Shown here: positions 1 to 5,440 of the stretch, one piece after another
How positions within the stretch are numbered: the first letter of the stretch is position 1
Layout of the letters: every line of letters begins with the position of its first letter
Assembly: GCA_009702405.1 (NCBI GenBank)
Contig: WLIC01000034.1
Coordinates: 1 to 6,840 of the forward strand
Length of the DNA: 6,840 nt
Source of the DNA: Actinomycetota bacterium
GTDB taxonomy: Bacteria; Actinomycetota; Actinomycetes; Actinomycetales; Microbacteriaceae
Direction of reading: 5' to 3'
Notes under the pieces: generated by a model
Databases searched by the model: none
What the model was told of the DNA's origin: nothing
What the model saw: the letters and a program-made list of their open reading frames with translations, nothing else
Program-made: the position numbers and the translations under genes

Positions 1-2
1 AT

Positions 3-29
3 CCAGATGTTCTAATTGAAGGCTTCTAA
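3..29 (+). CDS. Possible C-terminal tail of an upstream gene (partial)
   Basis: One forward frame is open from the window edge and reads PDVLIEGF before a TAA at 27-29. The other two forward frames also close within the first 20 bases, so the choice of frame rests only on the residues looking like a normal protein end and on the compact spacing: 16 nt before the next same-strand gene. No family can be named from eight residues. It could equally be non-coding sequence upstream of the kinase-like gene. Confidence 0.3.
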   Translation, partial: PDVLIEGF

Positions 30-33
30 AAAG

Positions 34-39
34 TAGGCT
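34..39 (+). promoter_or_regulatory. Candidate -10 box of a leaderless transcript for the kinase-like gene
   Basis: TAGGCT fits the TANNNT pattern of actinobacterial -10 elements and is followed by exactly six bases before the ATG at 46, which would place the transcription start on the A of the start codon. No purine-rich ribosome binding site lies at the usual distance, which agrees with a leaderless mRNA. No convincing -35 is seen. The same box with the same spacing precedes the nitroreductase gene. Confidence 0.45.
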
Positions 40-45
40 TGCCCT

Positions 46-630
46 ATGCCCAATACTCTCCCTTACGACGAGTTGTTAACTCGTCTAACCAGAGAAACAC
101 TTGAGCTAGTTGACGCTGGGGTAAATACTCCAATCATTGTTATCGATGGTAGGGCTGGTTCAGGTAAATCAACCCTTGCTCTTGCATTACAGAATTCTTT
201 GTTTATTGAAGGTGAATCTTTACCAAGGCTTATCAACATGGATGATCTGTATGAAGGTTGGAGTGGTTTAGCTCAGGGAGCTGAATATCTCCAACGAAGC
301 ATCCTGATGCCATTGCTTGCAAACAAGACTGCCTCCTGGCAGGAATTCAACTGGGAAACAAACCAGCGTGAACGCTGGCGAGAATTCTCCGGGGGGACAC
401 CGCTAATTATTGAAGGCTGCGGTTCCCTGAATAGATATACCGCCAGCGTTGCCAACCTGACCGTTTGGTTGGATGTTCCAGAAGAGATAAGAAGAGCTCG
501 CTGGTTAGCAAGAGATGGTCATGTATTTGATCAATACTTTGATTCTTGGGCAGCCCAGGAACTTGATTTCATTGCTAGAGAGAAATCTCCAGAGTGGGCT
601 AGCTTTGGTTTACTCAGCCCTGCGGTTTAG
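46..630 (+). CDS. P-loop NTPase, uridine-kinase-like ATP-binding protein
   Basis: A 194-residue cytoplasmic protein with a clear Walker A motif, GRAGSGKST (about residues 35-43), at the end of a hydrophobic strand (IIVID). Further features match the small nucleoside/nucleotide kinase fold: MDDLYEGW (65-72), where the acidic pair may act in catalysis or Mg binding; the strand PLIIEG (119-124); and the arginine-rich stretch RRARWLARDG (149-158), which resembles a LID. This supports a phosphotransferase of the uridine-kinase-like group, but the substrate is not visible. The ATG at 46 has no ribosome binding site and lies six bases after a TAGGCT box, so it is probably leaderless. The last seven codons and the stop overlap the tail of the convergent DedA gene by 21 nt. 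The C-terminal end (EWASFGLLSPAV) looks divergent, and a typical last beta strand is hard to see. Kinase-like fold is confident; nucleoside as the substrate is a guess. Confidence 0.8.
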   Translation: MPNTLPYDELLTRLTRETLELVDAGVNTPIIVIDGRAGSGKSTLALALQNSLFIEGESLPRLINMDDLYEGWSGLAQGAEYLQRSILMPLLANKTASWQEFNWETNQRERWREFSGGTPLIIEGCGSLNRYTASVANLTVWLDVPEEIRRARWLARDGHVFDQYFDSWAAQELDFIAREKSPEWASFGLLSPAV

Positions 631-1248
631 TAACCAGACTCGAAGTCCTGCAATCAAACTTCCAACGATGAAGAATGCTGCAATCAAATAGGAAGCATTC
701 TTAACTACCGGAATGCTAGCTGAGTAATAACCACAGAGCGTCAAACCAGTTCCCCAGGCTAAAGCACCAACCAGATTCGCACTAAAGAACTTGTAATAGT
801 TCATCTTGGCAATGCCGGCAACAACTGGAACAAATACTCTTGCCCAAGGCATGAACCTGGCAATTACAACAGCCCACCAACCCCATGCTGTGAAAAGGTT
901 TTCGCTCTTACTAATGCCAGCTTTGATCCATTTACCTTTGCGTTTATCTAGGTAGGGTCTGCCATAGTGTCTGCCTAAAGTAAAGCCAACCTGGTCACCT
1001 AGCCAGGCAGCGATGCCAACACCTATTGCCATTACCCAGATGTTTACGTTATTTGCTGATGATGCTGCGATAAGACCTGCAGCAAAGACTAGGGAATCAC
1101 CGGTAATAAAAGGAATAAAAGCTCCAACAAATAAACCGGTGCCTGCAAAAACCAAACCCCAAACCGCTAAATAAAAGAGATTTGCCCCAAGGTCTGGGAA
1201 CCAACCAACGATTTGATCGCTGATGGAGGTATGAATAACTATTTGCAA
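610..1248 (-). CDS. DedA-family (SNARE-associated) integral membrane protein
   Basis: A 212-residue inner-membrane protein of the usual family length. Visible signatures: TGDSLVFAAG (49-58, the PGDS-type re-entrant motif), GDQVGFTLGR (84-93), and RFMPWARVFVPVVAG (131-145), the family hallmark with two arginines six residues apart; then hydrophobic helices near 155-175 and 186-206 and a basic C-terminus. DedA proteins are linked to envelope homeostasis, proton-dependent transport and lipid scrambling; the substrate here is unknown. The start is TTG at 1248, immediately after the nitroreductase TAA, with GGAAAG six bases upstream, so translational coupling is likely. It is the last gene of the threonine aldolase block and overlaps the convergent kinase-like gene. 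Oddities: the proline of the PGD motif is threonine, and no acidic residue is found where DedA proteins usually carry a glutamate before that motif. Confidence 0.9.
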   Translation of the reverse strand: MQIVIHTSISDQIVGWFPDLGANLFYLAVWGLVFAGTGLFVGAFIPFITGDSLVFAAGLIAASSANNVNIWVMAIGVGIAAWLGDQVGFTLGRHYGRPYLDKRKGKWIKAGISKSENLFTAWGWWAVVIARFMPWARVFVPVVAGIAKMNYYKFFSANLVGALAWGTGLTLCGYYSASIPVVKNASYLIAAFFIVGSLIAGLRVWLLNRRAE

Positions 1249-1833
1249 TTACGGCTTTCCGTGCAACATTATCTCGTCAAGGGTGTGACGAACTCTAGGG
1301 GAGATTTCACGCTCGTAAGCAGGGCCTGCGAGCTGCTCTGCAGGAGCAATCTTGCCAACTGCAATAACAACTAACACTTCGTGGTTCTCGTCAAGCTTTA
1401 GAGTCTTGACGATTTCCTCACGAACAATGCCACCAATGTGATGGGTGTGTAAACCAAGTTCCTGTGCTTGGACCAGCATCAAAGATGCTGCTAGGCCTGC
1501 ATCGTATTTACGACCAGTGTTTTCTCTACCATCTGGAAGGTTGATTTCAACTGCAACAACAATCAGAGCTGAAGCATCAGGTGCCCAAGACTGGTTGAAG
1601 CCAGTAAGACCCTTTTCGCAGATCTCTTTGTGTAATGGATCTGTTTTGCTGATGTATGCAAAGCGCCAAGGTTGGATGTTGTTAGCTGATGGTGCCCAAC
1701 GGCCAGCTTCAAGAATTGAAAGGGCTTCGTCTTGGCTAAGTAGGTAATCTCTGTTGAAAGATCTTGGGCTCCAGCGTTCAGCTAGAACAGGGGCAATTGG
1801 GGCAGCGGTAACGGCTATTTTGTTTGGTTGCAT
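1249..1833 (-). CDS. Nitroreductase-family FMN-dependent oxidoreductase
   Basis: A 194-residue soluble flavoprotein expected to bind FMN as a homodimer and use NAD(P)H to reduce nitro compounds, quinones or related electrophiles; the physiological substrate cannot be read from sequence. The N-terminal FMN phosphate motif ERWSPRSF (19-26) is followed by the diagnostic APSANNIQPWRF (47-58). A hydrophobic helix region (GLAASLMLVQAQELGL, 113-128) leads into HHIGGI (131-136), and the C-terminal PRVRHTLDEI (179-188) matches the family's basic tail. Length is normal for the short HBN/NfsA-like group. The ATG at 1833 lies nine bases after the threonine aldolase stop, with no clear ribosome binding site but a TAGGCT box at the right distance for an internal leaderless promoter. 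The stop is directly followed by the DedA start. Confidence 0.92.
   Translation of the reverse strand: MQPNKIAVTAAPIAPVLAERWSPRSFNRDYLLSQDEALSILEAGRWAPSANNIQPWRFAYISKTDPLHKEICEKGLTGFNQSWAPDASALIVVAVEINLPDGRENTGRKYDAGLAASLMLVQAQELGLHTHHIGGIVREEIVKTLKLDENHEVLVVIAVGKIAPAEQLAGPAYEREISPRVRHTLDEIMLHGKP
1255..1260 (-). promoter_or_regulatory. Ribosome binding site deciding the TTG start of the DedA gene
   Basis: On the minus strand GGAAAG lies inside the last codons of the nitroreductase gene, six bases ahead of the TTG at 1248. There is no ATG or GTG in frame nearby that would leave the normal short N-terminus before the first helix, so this site supports the rare TTG start. Confidence 0.5.
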
Positions 1834-1839
1834 AAGTAA

Positions 1840-1845
1840 AGCCTA
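1840..1845 (-). promoter_or_regulatory. Candidate internal -10 box for a leaderless nitroreductase transcript
   Basis: Reading the minus strand, TAGGCT is followed by six bases (TTACTT) and then the nitroreductase ATG. The TAG of the box is at the same time the stop codon of the threonine aldolase gene. Box and spacing are identical to those ahead of the kinase-like gene at 46. No -35 is evident. An alternative is simple translational coupling in one operon, with the box arising by chance. Confidence 0.4.
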
Positions 1846-2910
1846 AACCCCAACAGCATCACTAAGAGCGGTTAACAGCCCATCAACATCTTCAGGCTTG
1901 GTATCCCAGGCACACATCCAACGAACCTGACCGGTTCTGTGATCCCAAACATAGAACCAGTACTTCTTTTGAAGTTCTTCGATTATCTCTTTAGGGAGCA
2001 TCGGGAAAACAGCATTAGCTTGAGTTGGGTTAGGAACACTAACTCTCCCCTGTGATTTCTCTGCAATCTTTCGCACTCCAGCATCCAATGCTTTAGCCAT
2101 TGCATTTGCATGCTTAGCGCTGTTGATAGCTAAATCGTTTTCTAGCAGAGCAATTAGCTGAGCACTAACAAAACGCATCTTGCTAGGTAACTGCATTGAA
2201 GTTTTTCTAAGGAACGGAATAGCAGTTGCAGCTGCCTTGTCATTTAGAACAACAACTGCTTCAGCTGCAAGTGCACCAATCTTGGTGCCACCAAAACTAA
2301 CCAGGTCAACTCCTGCATCTGTTGTGAAGGCTTTGAAAGAAACATCTAAAGCAGCTGCTGCGTTAGATAGTCTTGCGCCATCCATGTGTAAGAAGAGATT
2401 ATTCTCGTGAGCAAAATCAGCTAGCGCTTTGATTTCTGCAATTGAATAAAGTGTTCCAAGTTCTGTGGTCTGGGTGATGCTGATCGCAGCAATCTGTGCT
2501 CTGTGAACAGAACCAATATCAAATAGATGTGGCTTGATTAGCTCTGGGGTTAGCTTTCCATCAAGAGTAGGGATGGTCCATAACTTAATCCCTGCCATCT
2601 TCTCCGGGGCTCCACCTTCATCACTGTTGATGTGTGCTGTCTCAGCACAAACAACTGCTTCCCAACGTTTAACAACGCTTGAAAGAGCAACTACGTTTGC
2701 TCCGGTGCCATTGAAAACTGGGAATACTTCTGCTGATGGACCGAAGGTCTGCTTGAAGATCTCTTTTAGTTCGCCTGTTACAAAGTCATCGCCGTAAGCC
2801 ATCTCGTGACCATCATTGACTGATTGCATAACTTCGAATAAACGAGGGTGAACACCGGCGTAATTATCGCTAGCGAAACCACGCCAAACTTTGCGGTCTT
2901 GAAGTGCCAT
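1843..2910 (-). CDS. Low-specificity L-threonine aldolase (PLP-dependent)
   Basis: A 355-residue fold-type I PLP enzyme that would cleave L-threonine and L-allo-threonine to glycine and acetaldehyde in the cytoplasm, supplying glycine. Motifs in order: FASDNYAGVHP (12-22, the family N-terminal signature), FNGTGAN (66-72, phosphate-binding turn), AETAHINSDEGGAPE (89-103, with H93 placed to stack on the PLP ring), LHMDGARLSNAA (174-185, with D177 pairing with the pyridine nitrogen) and VSFGGTKIGA (204-213), where K210 is the Schiff-base lysine. Length is normal and all key residues are present. The ATG at 2910 has AGGA seven bases upstream. It is the first gene of a block with nitroreductase and DedA. 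Its upstream region carries an inverted repeat overlapping a possible -10, suggesting repressor control. The name ltaE would fit by function but orthology was not tested; related beta-eliminating lyases are a less likely alternative. Confidence 0.93.
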   Translation of the reverse strand: MALQDRKVWRGFASDNYAGVHPRLFEVMQSVNDGHEMAYGDDFVTGELKEIFKQTFGPSAEVFPVFNGTGANVVALSSVVKRWEAVVCAETAHINSDEGGAPEKMAGIKLWTIPTLDGKLTPELIKPHLFDIGSVHRAQIAAISITQTTELGTLYSIAEIKALADFAHENNLFLHMDGARLSNAAAALDVSFKAFTTDAGVDLVSFGGTKIGALAAEAVVVLNDKAAATAIPFLRKTSMQLPSKMRFVSAQLIALLENDLAINSAKHANAMAKALDAGVRKIAEKSQGRVSVPNPTQANAVFPMLPKEIIEELQKKYWFYVWDHRTGQVRWMCAWDTKPEDVDGLLTALSDAVGV

Positions 2911-2917
2911 TTAGTGA

Positions 2918-2921
2918 TCCT
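2918..2921 (-). promoter_or_regulatory. Ribosome binding site of the threonine aldolase gene
   Basis: On the minus strand AGGA stands seven bases before the ATG at 2910, a normal Shine-Dalgarno distance. This gene is therefore probably read from a leadered mRNA, unlike the kinase-like, DUF4956 and CotH genes. Confidence 0.55.
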
Positions 2922-2930
2922 GACGTCTTT

Positions 2931-2950
2931 ATTAGGTAGTAAAACCTAAT
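2931..2950. repeat. Perfect 7-bp inverted repeat, operator-like
   Basis: ATTAGGT, six bases, then ACCTAAT form a perfect two-fold repeat of 20 bases in total, 20 bases upstream of the threonine aldolase start. It overlaps the candidate -10 of that gene and its expected transcription start, a typical place for a repressor operator. It is A+T-rich and has no run of T behind it on either strand, so it does not look like an intrinsic terminator. The binding protein is unknown; the neighbouring response regulator is one candidate. Confidence 0.5.
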
Positions 2951-2977
2951 CTATCCTGCCAGTTTGTTGTATTCCAA
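2948..2977 (-). promoter_or_regulatory. Candidate promoter of the threonine aldolase block
   Basis: On the minus strand TTGGAA (2977-2972) and TAGATT (2953-2948) are separated by 18 bases, and each matches four of six sigma-70-type consensus bases. Transcription would start near 2941, giving a leader of about 30 bases that contains the AGGA site. The inverted repeat overlaps the -10. This is a pattern match only. Confidence 0.35.
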
Positions 2978-2991
2978 AAAACGAATATTAC
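2964..2991 (+). promoter_or_regulatory. Weak candidate promoter of the response regulator gene
   Basis: TTGTTG (2964-2969) and TATTAC (2986-2991) are spaced by 16 bases on the plus strand. The match to consensus is partial, three and four of six bases. It would give a leader of roughly 60 bases before the start at 3059. It overlaps the -35 of the divergent threonine aldolase promoter, so the two might interfere. No better candidate was found in this intergenic stretch. Confidence 0.22.
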
Positions 2992-3043
2992 CCCCGCTTA
3001 GGACTGGGTTAATGGCAGAGTAGTTGTTAACCAAGGACACTTT

Positions 3044-3052
3044 GAGGGTGGG
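3044..3052 (+). promoter_or_regulatory. Ribosome binding site choosing the ATG start of the response regulator
   Basis: The purine-rich run GAGGGTGGG ends six bases before the ATG at 3059. An in-frame TTG at 3053 would touch the run directly, leaving almost no spacing for its 3' part, so the ATG two codons later is preferred. The protein differs by only two residues between the two choices. Confidence 0.55.
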
Positions 3053-3058
3053 TTGAAA

Positions 3059-3700
3059 ATGTACGAGCGGTCAGTACTAGTAGTTGAAGATGAGCCATTC
3101 ATCAGGGGTTTAGTCTCTGACAAGCTCAAGAGCGATGGCTTCAAGGTTGAAGTCGCTGCCTCTGCAGCCGAGGCTCGCAAAATAGCCGACACTAAAGATA
3201 TCGACATCGTTGTTTTGGACATCGATCTAGGTGCTGGACCTAACGGTCTTGACCTAGGTCTTGCCCTTCACAAAATGCACCCGGAGCTAGCACTTGTCTT
3301 CCTGACCCACGTTCCAGAACCGAGAATCTTTGGTTTAGATGTGAAGTCAATTCCTAAGAATGCTGCTTACCTTCTAAAAGAGCGTCTATCTGATCCAAAC
3401 GTTTTGAATGATGCAATTGAAGCTGCTCTGCGTGACCGAGTTGGTCCTGAGTTCAGAGATGATCTTAAGCCTTCTCACCCACTGGTAAACGTTTCAAGAA
3501 TTCAGTTGGATGTTCTGCGAATGATTGCCAAAGGTATGTCTAACCAACAGATCGCTGATGCTCGTGGAACAAGTCTTAGAGCCGTTGAGAACCTAGTTAA
3601 TAGAGCTATCTCAGCTGCTGGTATCGATGCTGAATCTAAGACCAGTGCTCGCGTAATTGCTGTTCGTGAATTTATCCGCGTCGCAGGTTTACCAGAATAA
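3059..3700 (+). CDS. Orphan response regulator, receiver + LuxR-type HTH
   Basis: A 213-residue cytoplasmic two-component regulator. The receiver domain occupies about residues 4-120: strand VLVVEDEP with acidic pocket E10/D11, the phosphoacceptor D54 in VVLDIDL, the conserved T83 in VFLTH and K107 in AYLLK. All active-site residues are present, so phosphorylation is expected. The C-terminal domain (about 148-195) is a LuxR/NarL-type helix-turn-helix: [17 protein letters not shown], then [19 protein letters not shown]. It would bind DNA as a phosphorylation-dependent dimer. The start is ATG at 3059, although an in-frame TTG lies six bases upstream. No histidine kinase gene lies on either side, so its partner and targets are unknown. 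The inverted repeat upstream of the divergent threonine aldolase gene is a possible target by position only. Its stop codon lies within the overlap with the convergent nucS tail (12 nt shared). Confidence 0.93.
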   Translation: MYERSVLVVEDEPFIRGLVSDKLKSDGFKVEVAASAAEARKIADTKDIDIVVLDIDLGAGPNGLDLGLALHKMHPELALVFLTHVPEPRIFGLDVKSIPKNAAYLLKERLSDPNVLNDAIEAALRDRVGPEFRDDLKPSHPLVNVSRIQLDVLRMIAKGMSNQQIADARGTSLRAVENLVNRAISAAGIDAESKTSARVIAVREFIRVAGLPE

Positions 3701-4387
3701 GGCGTCTGGATCCACTGACTCAGATCTCATCTGTTCGTAATCGAGTATCAAACATTCAATACCTCTATCTTCAGCAAGTGTTCTAGCCTGAGGTTTTATC
3801 TCTTGTGCTGCGAAGATTCCTCTGACAGGTGCAAGGGCCGCATCTCTATTCATGAGCTCTAGATATCTGGTTAGTTGCTCAACACCATCGATCTCACCAC
3901 GACGTTTAATCTCAATTGCCACTGATTGCCCATTGGCATCTTTAGCCAGGATATCTACCGGGCCAATCGGTGTCATGTATTCACGTTTAACTAACTGACT
4001 ACCAGAACCTATGAGCTCTATCTGAGCTGCCAGTAACTCTTGCAGATGAGCCTCAACACCGTCTTTGATAAGCCCTGGGTCTTTACCTAATTCATGGTTT
4101 ATGTCTGTGTGTATTTCATAGATCTGCACCCAAAGGATATCTGCTGTCTTAGCTTGGCTAACCCGCCAAATCTCTTTGACCCCGTTACCTAGTTGTTCTT
4201 CATCTGGTTCATGGGTTGAGTAATTACATGGTGGGTTCATCCAGTTCAAAGGCTTATAGGAGCCTGTTTCACTGTGTATGAGGATGCTGCCATCACCTTT
4301 GAGCATGAGTAGTCTTCGAGCTTTAGGCAGGTGAGCGGTAAGCCTGCCAGCATAATCAACTGAGCAGTCAGCGATAACTAGACGCAT
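3689..4387 (-). CDS. nucS: NucS/EndoMS mismatch-specific endonuclease
   Basis: A 232-residue nuclease of normal family length. NucS/EndoMS cuts both strands at mismatches and replaces MutS-MutL repair in most actinobacteria and several archaea. The N-terminal DNA-binding/dimerisation half starts with [16 protein letters not shown] and includes [15 protein letters not shown] (26-40) and KPLNWMNPP (45-53). The C-terminal RecB-like nuclease domain carries the catalytic set E136, D145 ([10 protein letters not shown]), E159 and K161 (AIEIKRRG), and Q171 in [11 protein letters not shown]. All are intact. The ATG at 4387 follows the TAA of the upstream gene with no spacer, and only a weak A-rich stretch precedes it, so coupling is likely. 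It is the last gene after DUF4956 and the two-helix membrane protein. The extreme C-terminus, which in characterised EndoMS binds the replication clamp, reads DPDALFW with an extra tryptophan at the end. Confidence 0.96.
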   Translation of the reverse strand: MRLVIADCSVDYAGRLTAHLPKARRLLMLKGDGSILIHSETGSYKPLNWMNPPCNYSTHEPDEEQLGNGVKEIWRVSQAKTADILWVQIYEIHTDINHELGKDPGLIKDGVEAHLQELLAAQIELIGSGSQLVKREYMTPIGPVDILAKDANGQSVAIEIKRRGEIDGVEQLTRYLELMNRDAALAPVRGIFAAQEIKPQARTLAEDRGIECLILDYEQMRSESVDPDALFW

Positions 4388-4870
4388 TTACTTTTTCTTA
4401 TTTAGCTTTGTTTCAAGCTCTTCAATGCGAGTAATCAAGTGTTCTAAAGATTTGTCTTGGTGATCTAAGTGCTTTTGAATTTGAATAGCTTCAGCTAAGA
4501 CCGCAGCTGAATCTTCATAAGTCATGATGGCTCTTTTTTCAGCTGCTGCTGCTTGGATGTTTTGTCCAACAATAATGATTGGCAATAGCACTAACTGAAG
4601 AAAGGTTTGAGCTATCCAAGCAACAATCTGGACCGAATCACCTTTCATGATTACTGCTGGCAGCGAAACAAGAGTTAATGCAAAAAAGGCATATGCAGCC
4701 CACATGGTTCCAACGCTTTTAGTAATACCTAAACCAAGTTTTTGATTAACACTCTTAGGTTTAGCATCTGCAATAACTTCATCAGCGTTAGCGGCGCGAT
4801 GAGCTTTACGACCTTCGATGTGTGGGTGCTGAACATATTTGAACTTAGAGTTAGGAGCTTTACTTGCCAT
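4388..4870 (-). CDS. Two-helix membrane protein, DUF1003-like, with C-terminal coiled coil
   Basis: A 160-residue protein of unknown function. The first 50 residues are hydrophilic and basic. Two hydrophobic segments follow at about 55-75 and 82-102, joined by the short loop KGDS, which gives a hairpin with both ends on the same side, probably cytoplasmic. The second helix runs into VGQNIQAAAAEKRAIMTYED (101-120) and EAIQIQKHL (127-135), which resembles the conserved SQNRQ...KDR...D end of DUF1003 proteins; this is recognition by pattern only. Residues about 125-158 form a heptad-like helix ending in LETKLNKKK, likely a coiled coil for oligomerisation. It sits between DUF4956 and nucS with zero spacing on both sides (TAA directly followed by ATG), so it is very probably translated with both. 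A catalytic role is unlikely; scaffold or envelope function is only a guess. Confidence 0.75.
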   Translation of the reverse strand: MASKAPNSKFKYVQHPHIEGRKAHRAANADEVIADAKPKSVNQKLGLGITKSVGTMWAAYAFFALTLVSLPAVIMKGDSVQIVAWIAQTFLQLVLLPIIIVGQNIQAAAAEKRAIMTYEDSAAVLAEAIQIQKHLDHQDKSLEHLITRIEELETKLNKKK

Positions 4871-5428
4871 TTAGGACTCGATTTCTAGTTTCATTCCTGC
4901 AGGGGTAGTGGTGACCGAACGAACCTTGATTGATTGAACTTGGTGACCTAGCTGAGCCTCAACTTTGGTCTTCAAAGCTGCTGGCTCAATCTCGATGTAA
5001 TCGGTGCTCAAAGAGAATTGTTGGGTGACTTTAGAACGTAAGACTTTAGGGTGATCAACAACATAAACAGCTGCAACTAGTAGCACTGCATACATAGCCT
5101 GAACCGGTAAGTCATAGGCAGGTAGACCTAGGTTTAGGCCCATAGCCAAAGCAACTAGAAGATAAACAATCTCGTTCCAACCCAGAGTTTCTGATCTGAG
5201 TCTGAAGATTGAGATAACGCTGAACAAAGCAAAACCAACACCAAGGGAAATGGTGAATGTTCCAAGCGCTCCACCTAGGACATAGAGGGTGATGTTAATC
5301 AGGGAGATGGCAACAAAGACATCTCTGCGCTTATGTCTTCTATAGAAGAAGACATAGGCAAGCAAAAATAACAAAACGAGGTCAATGCCTAGCGAGGCAA
5401 ACAATAAAGGGTAATCAATAGGAGTCAC
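4871..5428 (-). CDS. DUF4956-family membrane protein
   Basis: A 185-residue protein with four or so membrane segments (about 8-28, 38-60, 86-101 and 109-125) and a soluble C-terminal domain of about 60 residues with alternating strand-like stretches (YIEIEP, IKVRSVTTTP, MKLEIES). The diagnostic DUF4956 block is GVGFALFSVISIFRLRSE (63-80) followed by WNEIVYLLVALAMGL (84-98). The function is unknown. In other bacteria the family is often encoded beside VTC-domain polyphosphate polymerases and CotH-like proteins, and here CotH is the divergent neighbour. The start is GTG at 5428: there is no ribosome binding site, but TAGTCT lies six bases upstream, so a leaderless transcript is likely. It heads the block with the two-helix protein and nucS. 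An internal start would cut into the first helix, so the GTG is favoured. Confidence 0.88.
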   Translation of the reverse strand: MTPIDYPLLFASLGIDLVLLFLLAYVFFYRRHKRRDVFVAISLINITLYVLGGALGTFTISLGVGFALFSVISIFRLRSETLGWNEIVYLLVALAMGLNLGLPAYDLPVQAMYAVLLVAAVYVVDHPKVLRSKVTQQFSLSTDYIEIEPAALKTKVEAQLGHQVQSIKVRSVTTTPAGMKLEIES

Positions 5429-5433
5429 AAGGT

Positions 5434-5439
5434 TAGACT
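5434..5439 (+). promoter_or_regulatory. Candidate -10 box for leaderless CotH transcript
   Basis: TAGACT matches TANNNT and lies seven bases before the ATG at 5447, placing the transcription start at or next to that A. No ribosome binding site precedes the ATG. It shares five of its six base pairs with the -10 box proposed for the opposite gene. No -35 is recognisable upstream, where it would fall inside the DUF4956 coding sequence. Confidence 0.45.
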
Positions 5440-5440
5440 A
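5435..5440 (-). promoter_or_regulatory. Candidate -10 box for leaderless DUF4956-nucS operon
   Basis: Read on the minus strand this is TAGTCT, followed by six bases (AACCTT) and the GTG at 5428. The transcription start would be the G of the start codon. It overlaps the plus-strand box by five bases because the core TAGACTA is nearly self-complementary. A -35 would have to lie within the first codons of CotH and none is convincing. Confidence 0.45.

Noticed and set aside
640..660. Short stem GACT-CGA-AGTC as a possible terminator near the kinase/DedA convergence
   Set aside because: Only four base pairs and no T run follow on either strand; it also lies inside the DedA coding sequence.
1445..1747. 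Plus-strand open frame of 100 codons inside the nitroreductase gene
   Set aside because: It lies wholly antisense to a motif-complete flavoprotein and its translation resembles no protein family.
2180..2797. Two open frames on the plus strand inside the threonine aldolase gene (2180-2410 and 2534-2797)
   Set aside because: They are antisense to a well-supported enzyme, rich in S/T/A with no recognisable domain, and lack start signals. They are frame shadows.
2999..3023. Mini-ORF M-A-E-stop at 3012-3023 behind a TAGGAC box, as a possible leader peptide of the response regulator
   Set aside because: The box lacks the final T of TANNNT, the peptide has only three residues, and no attenuator-like hairpins follow.
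2998..3222. Minus-strand open frame across the start of the response regulator
   Set aside because: S/T/L-rich low-complexity translation opposite a clear receiver domain; no start signal.
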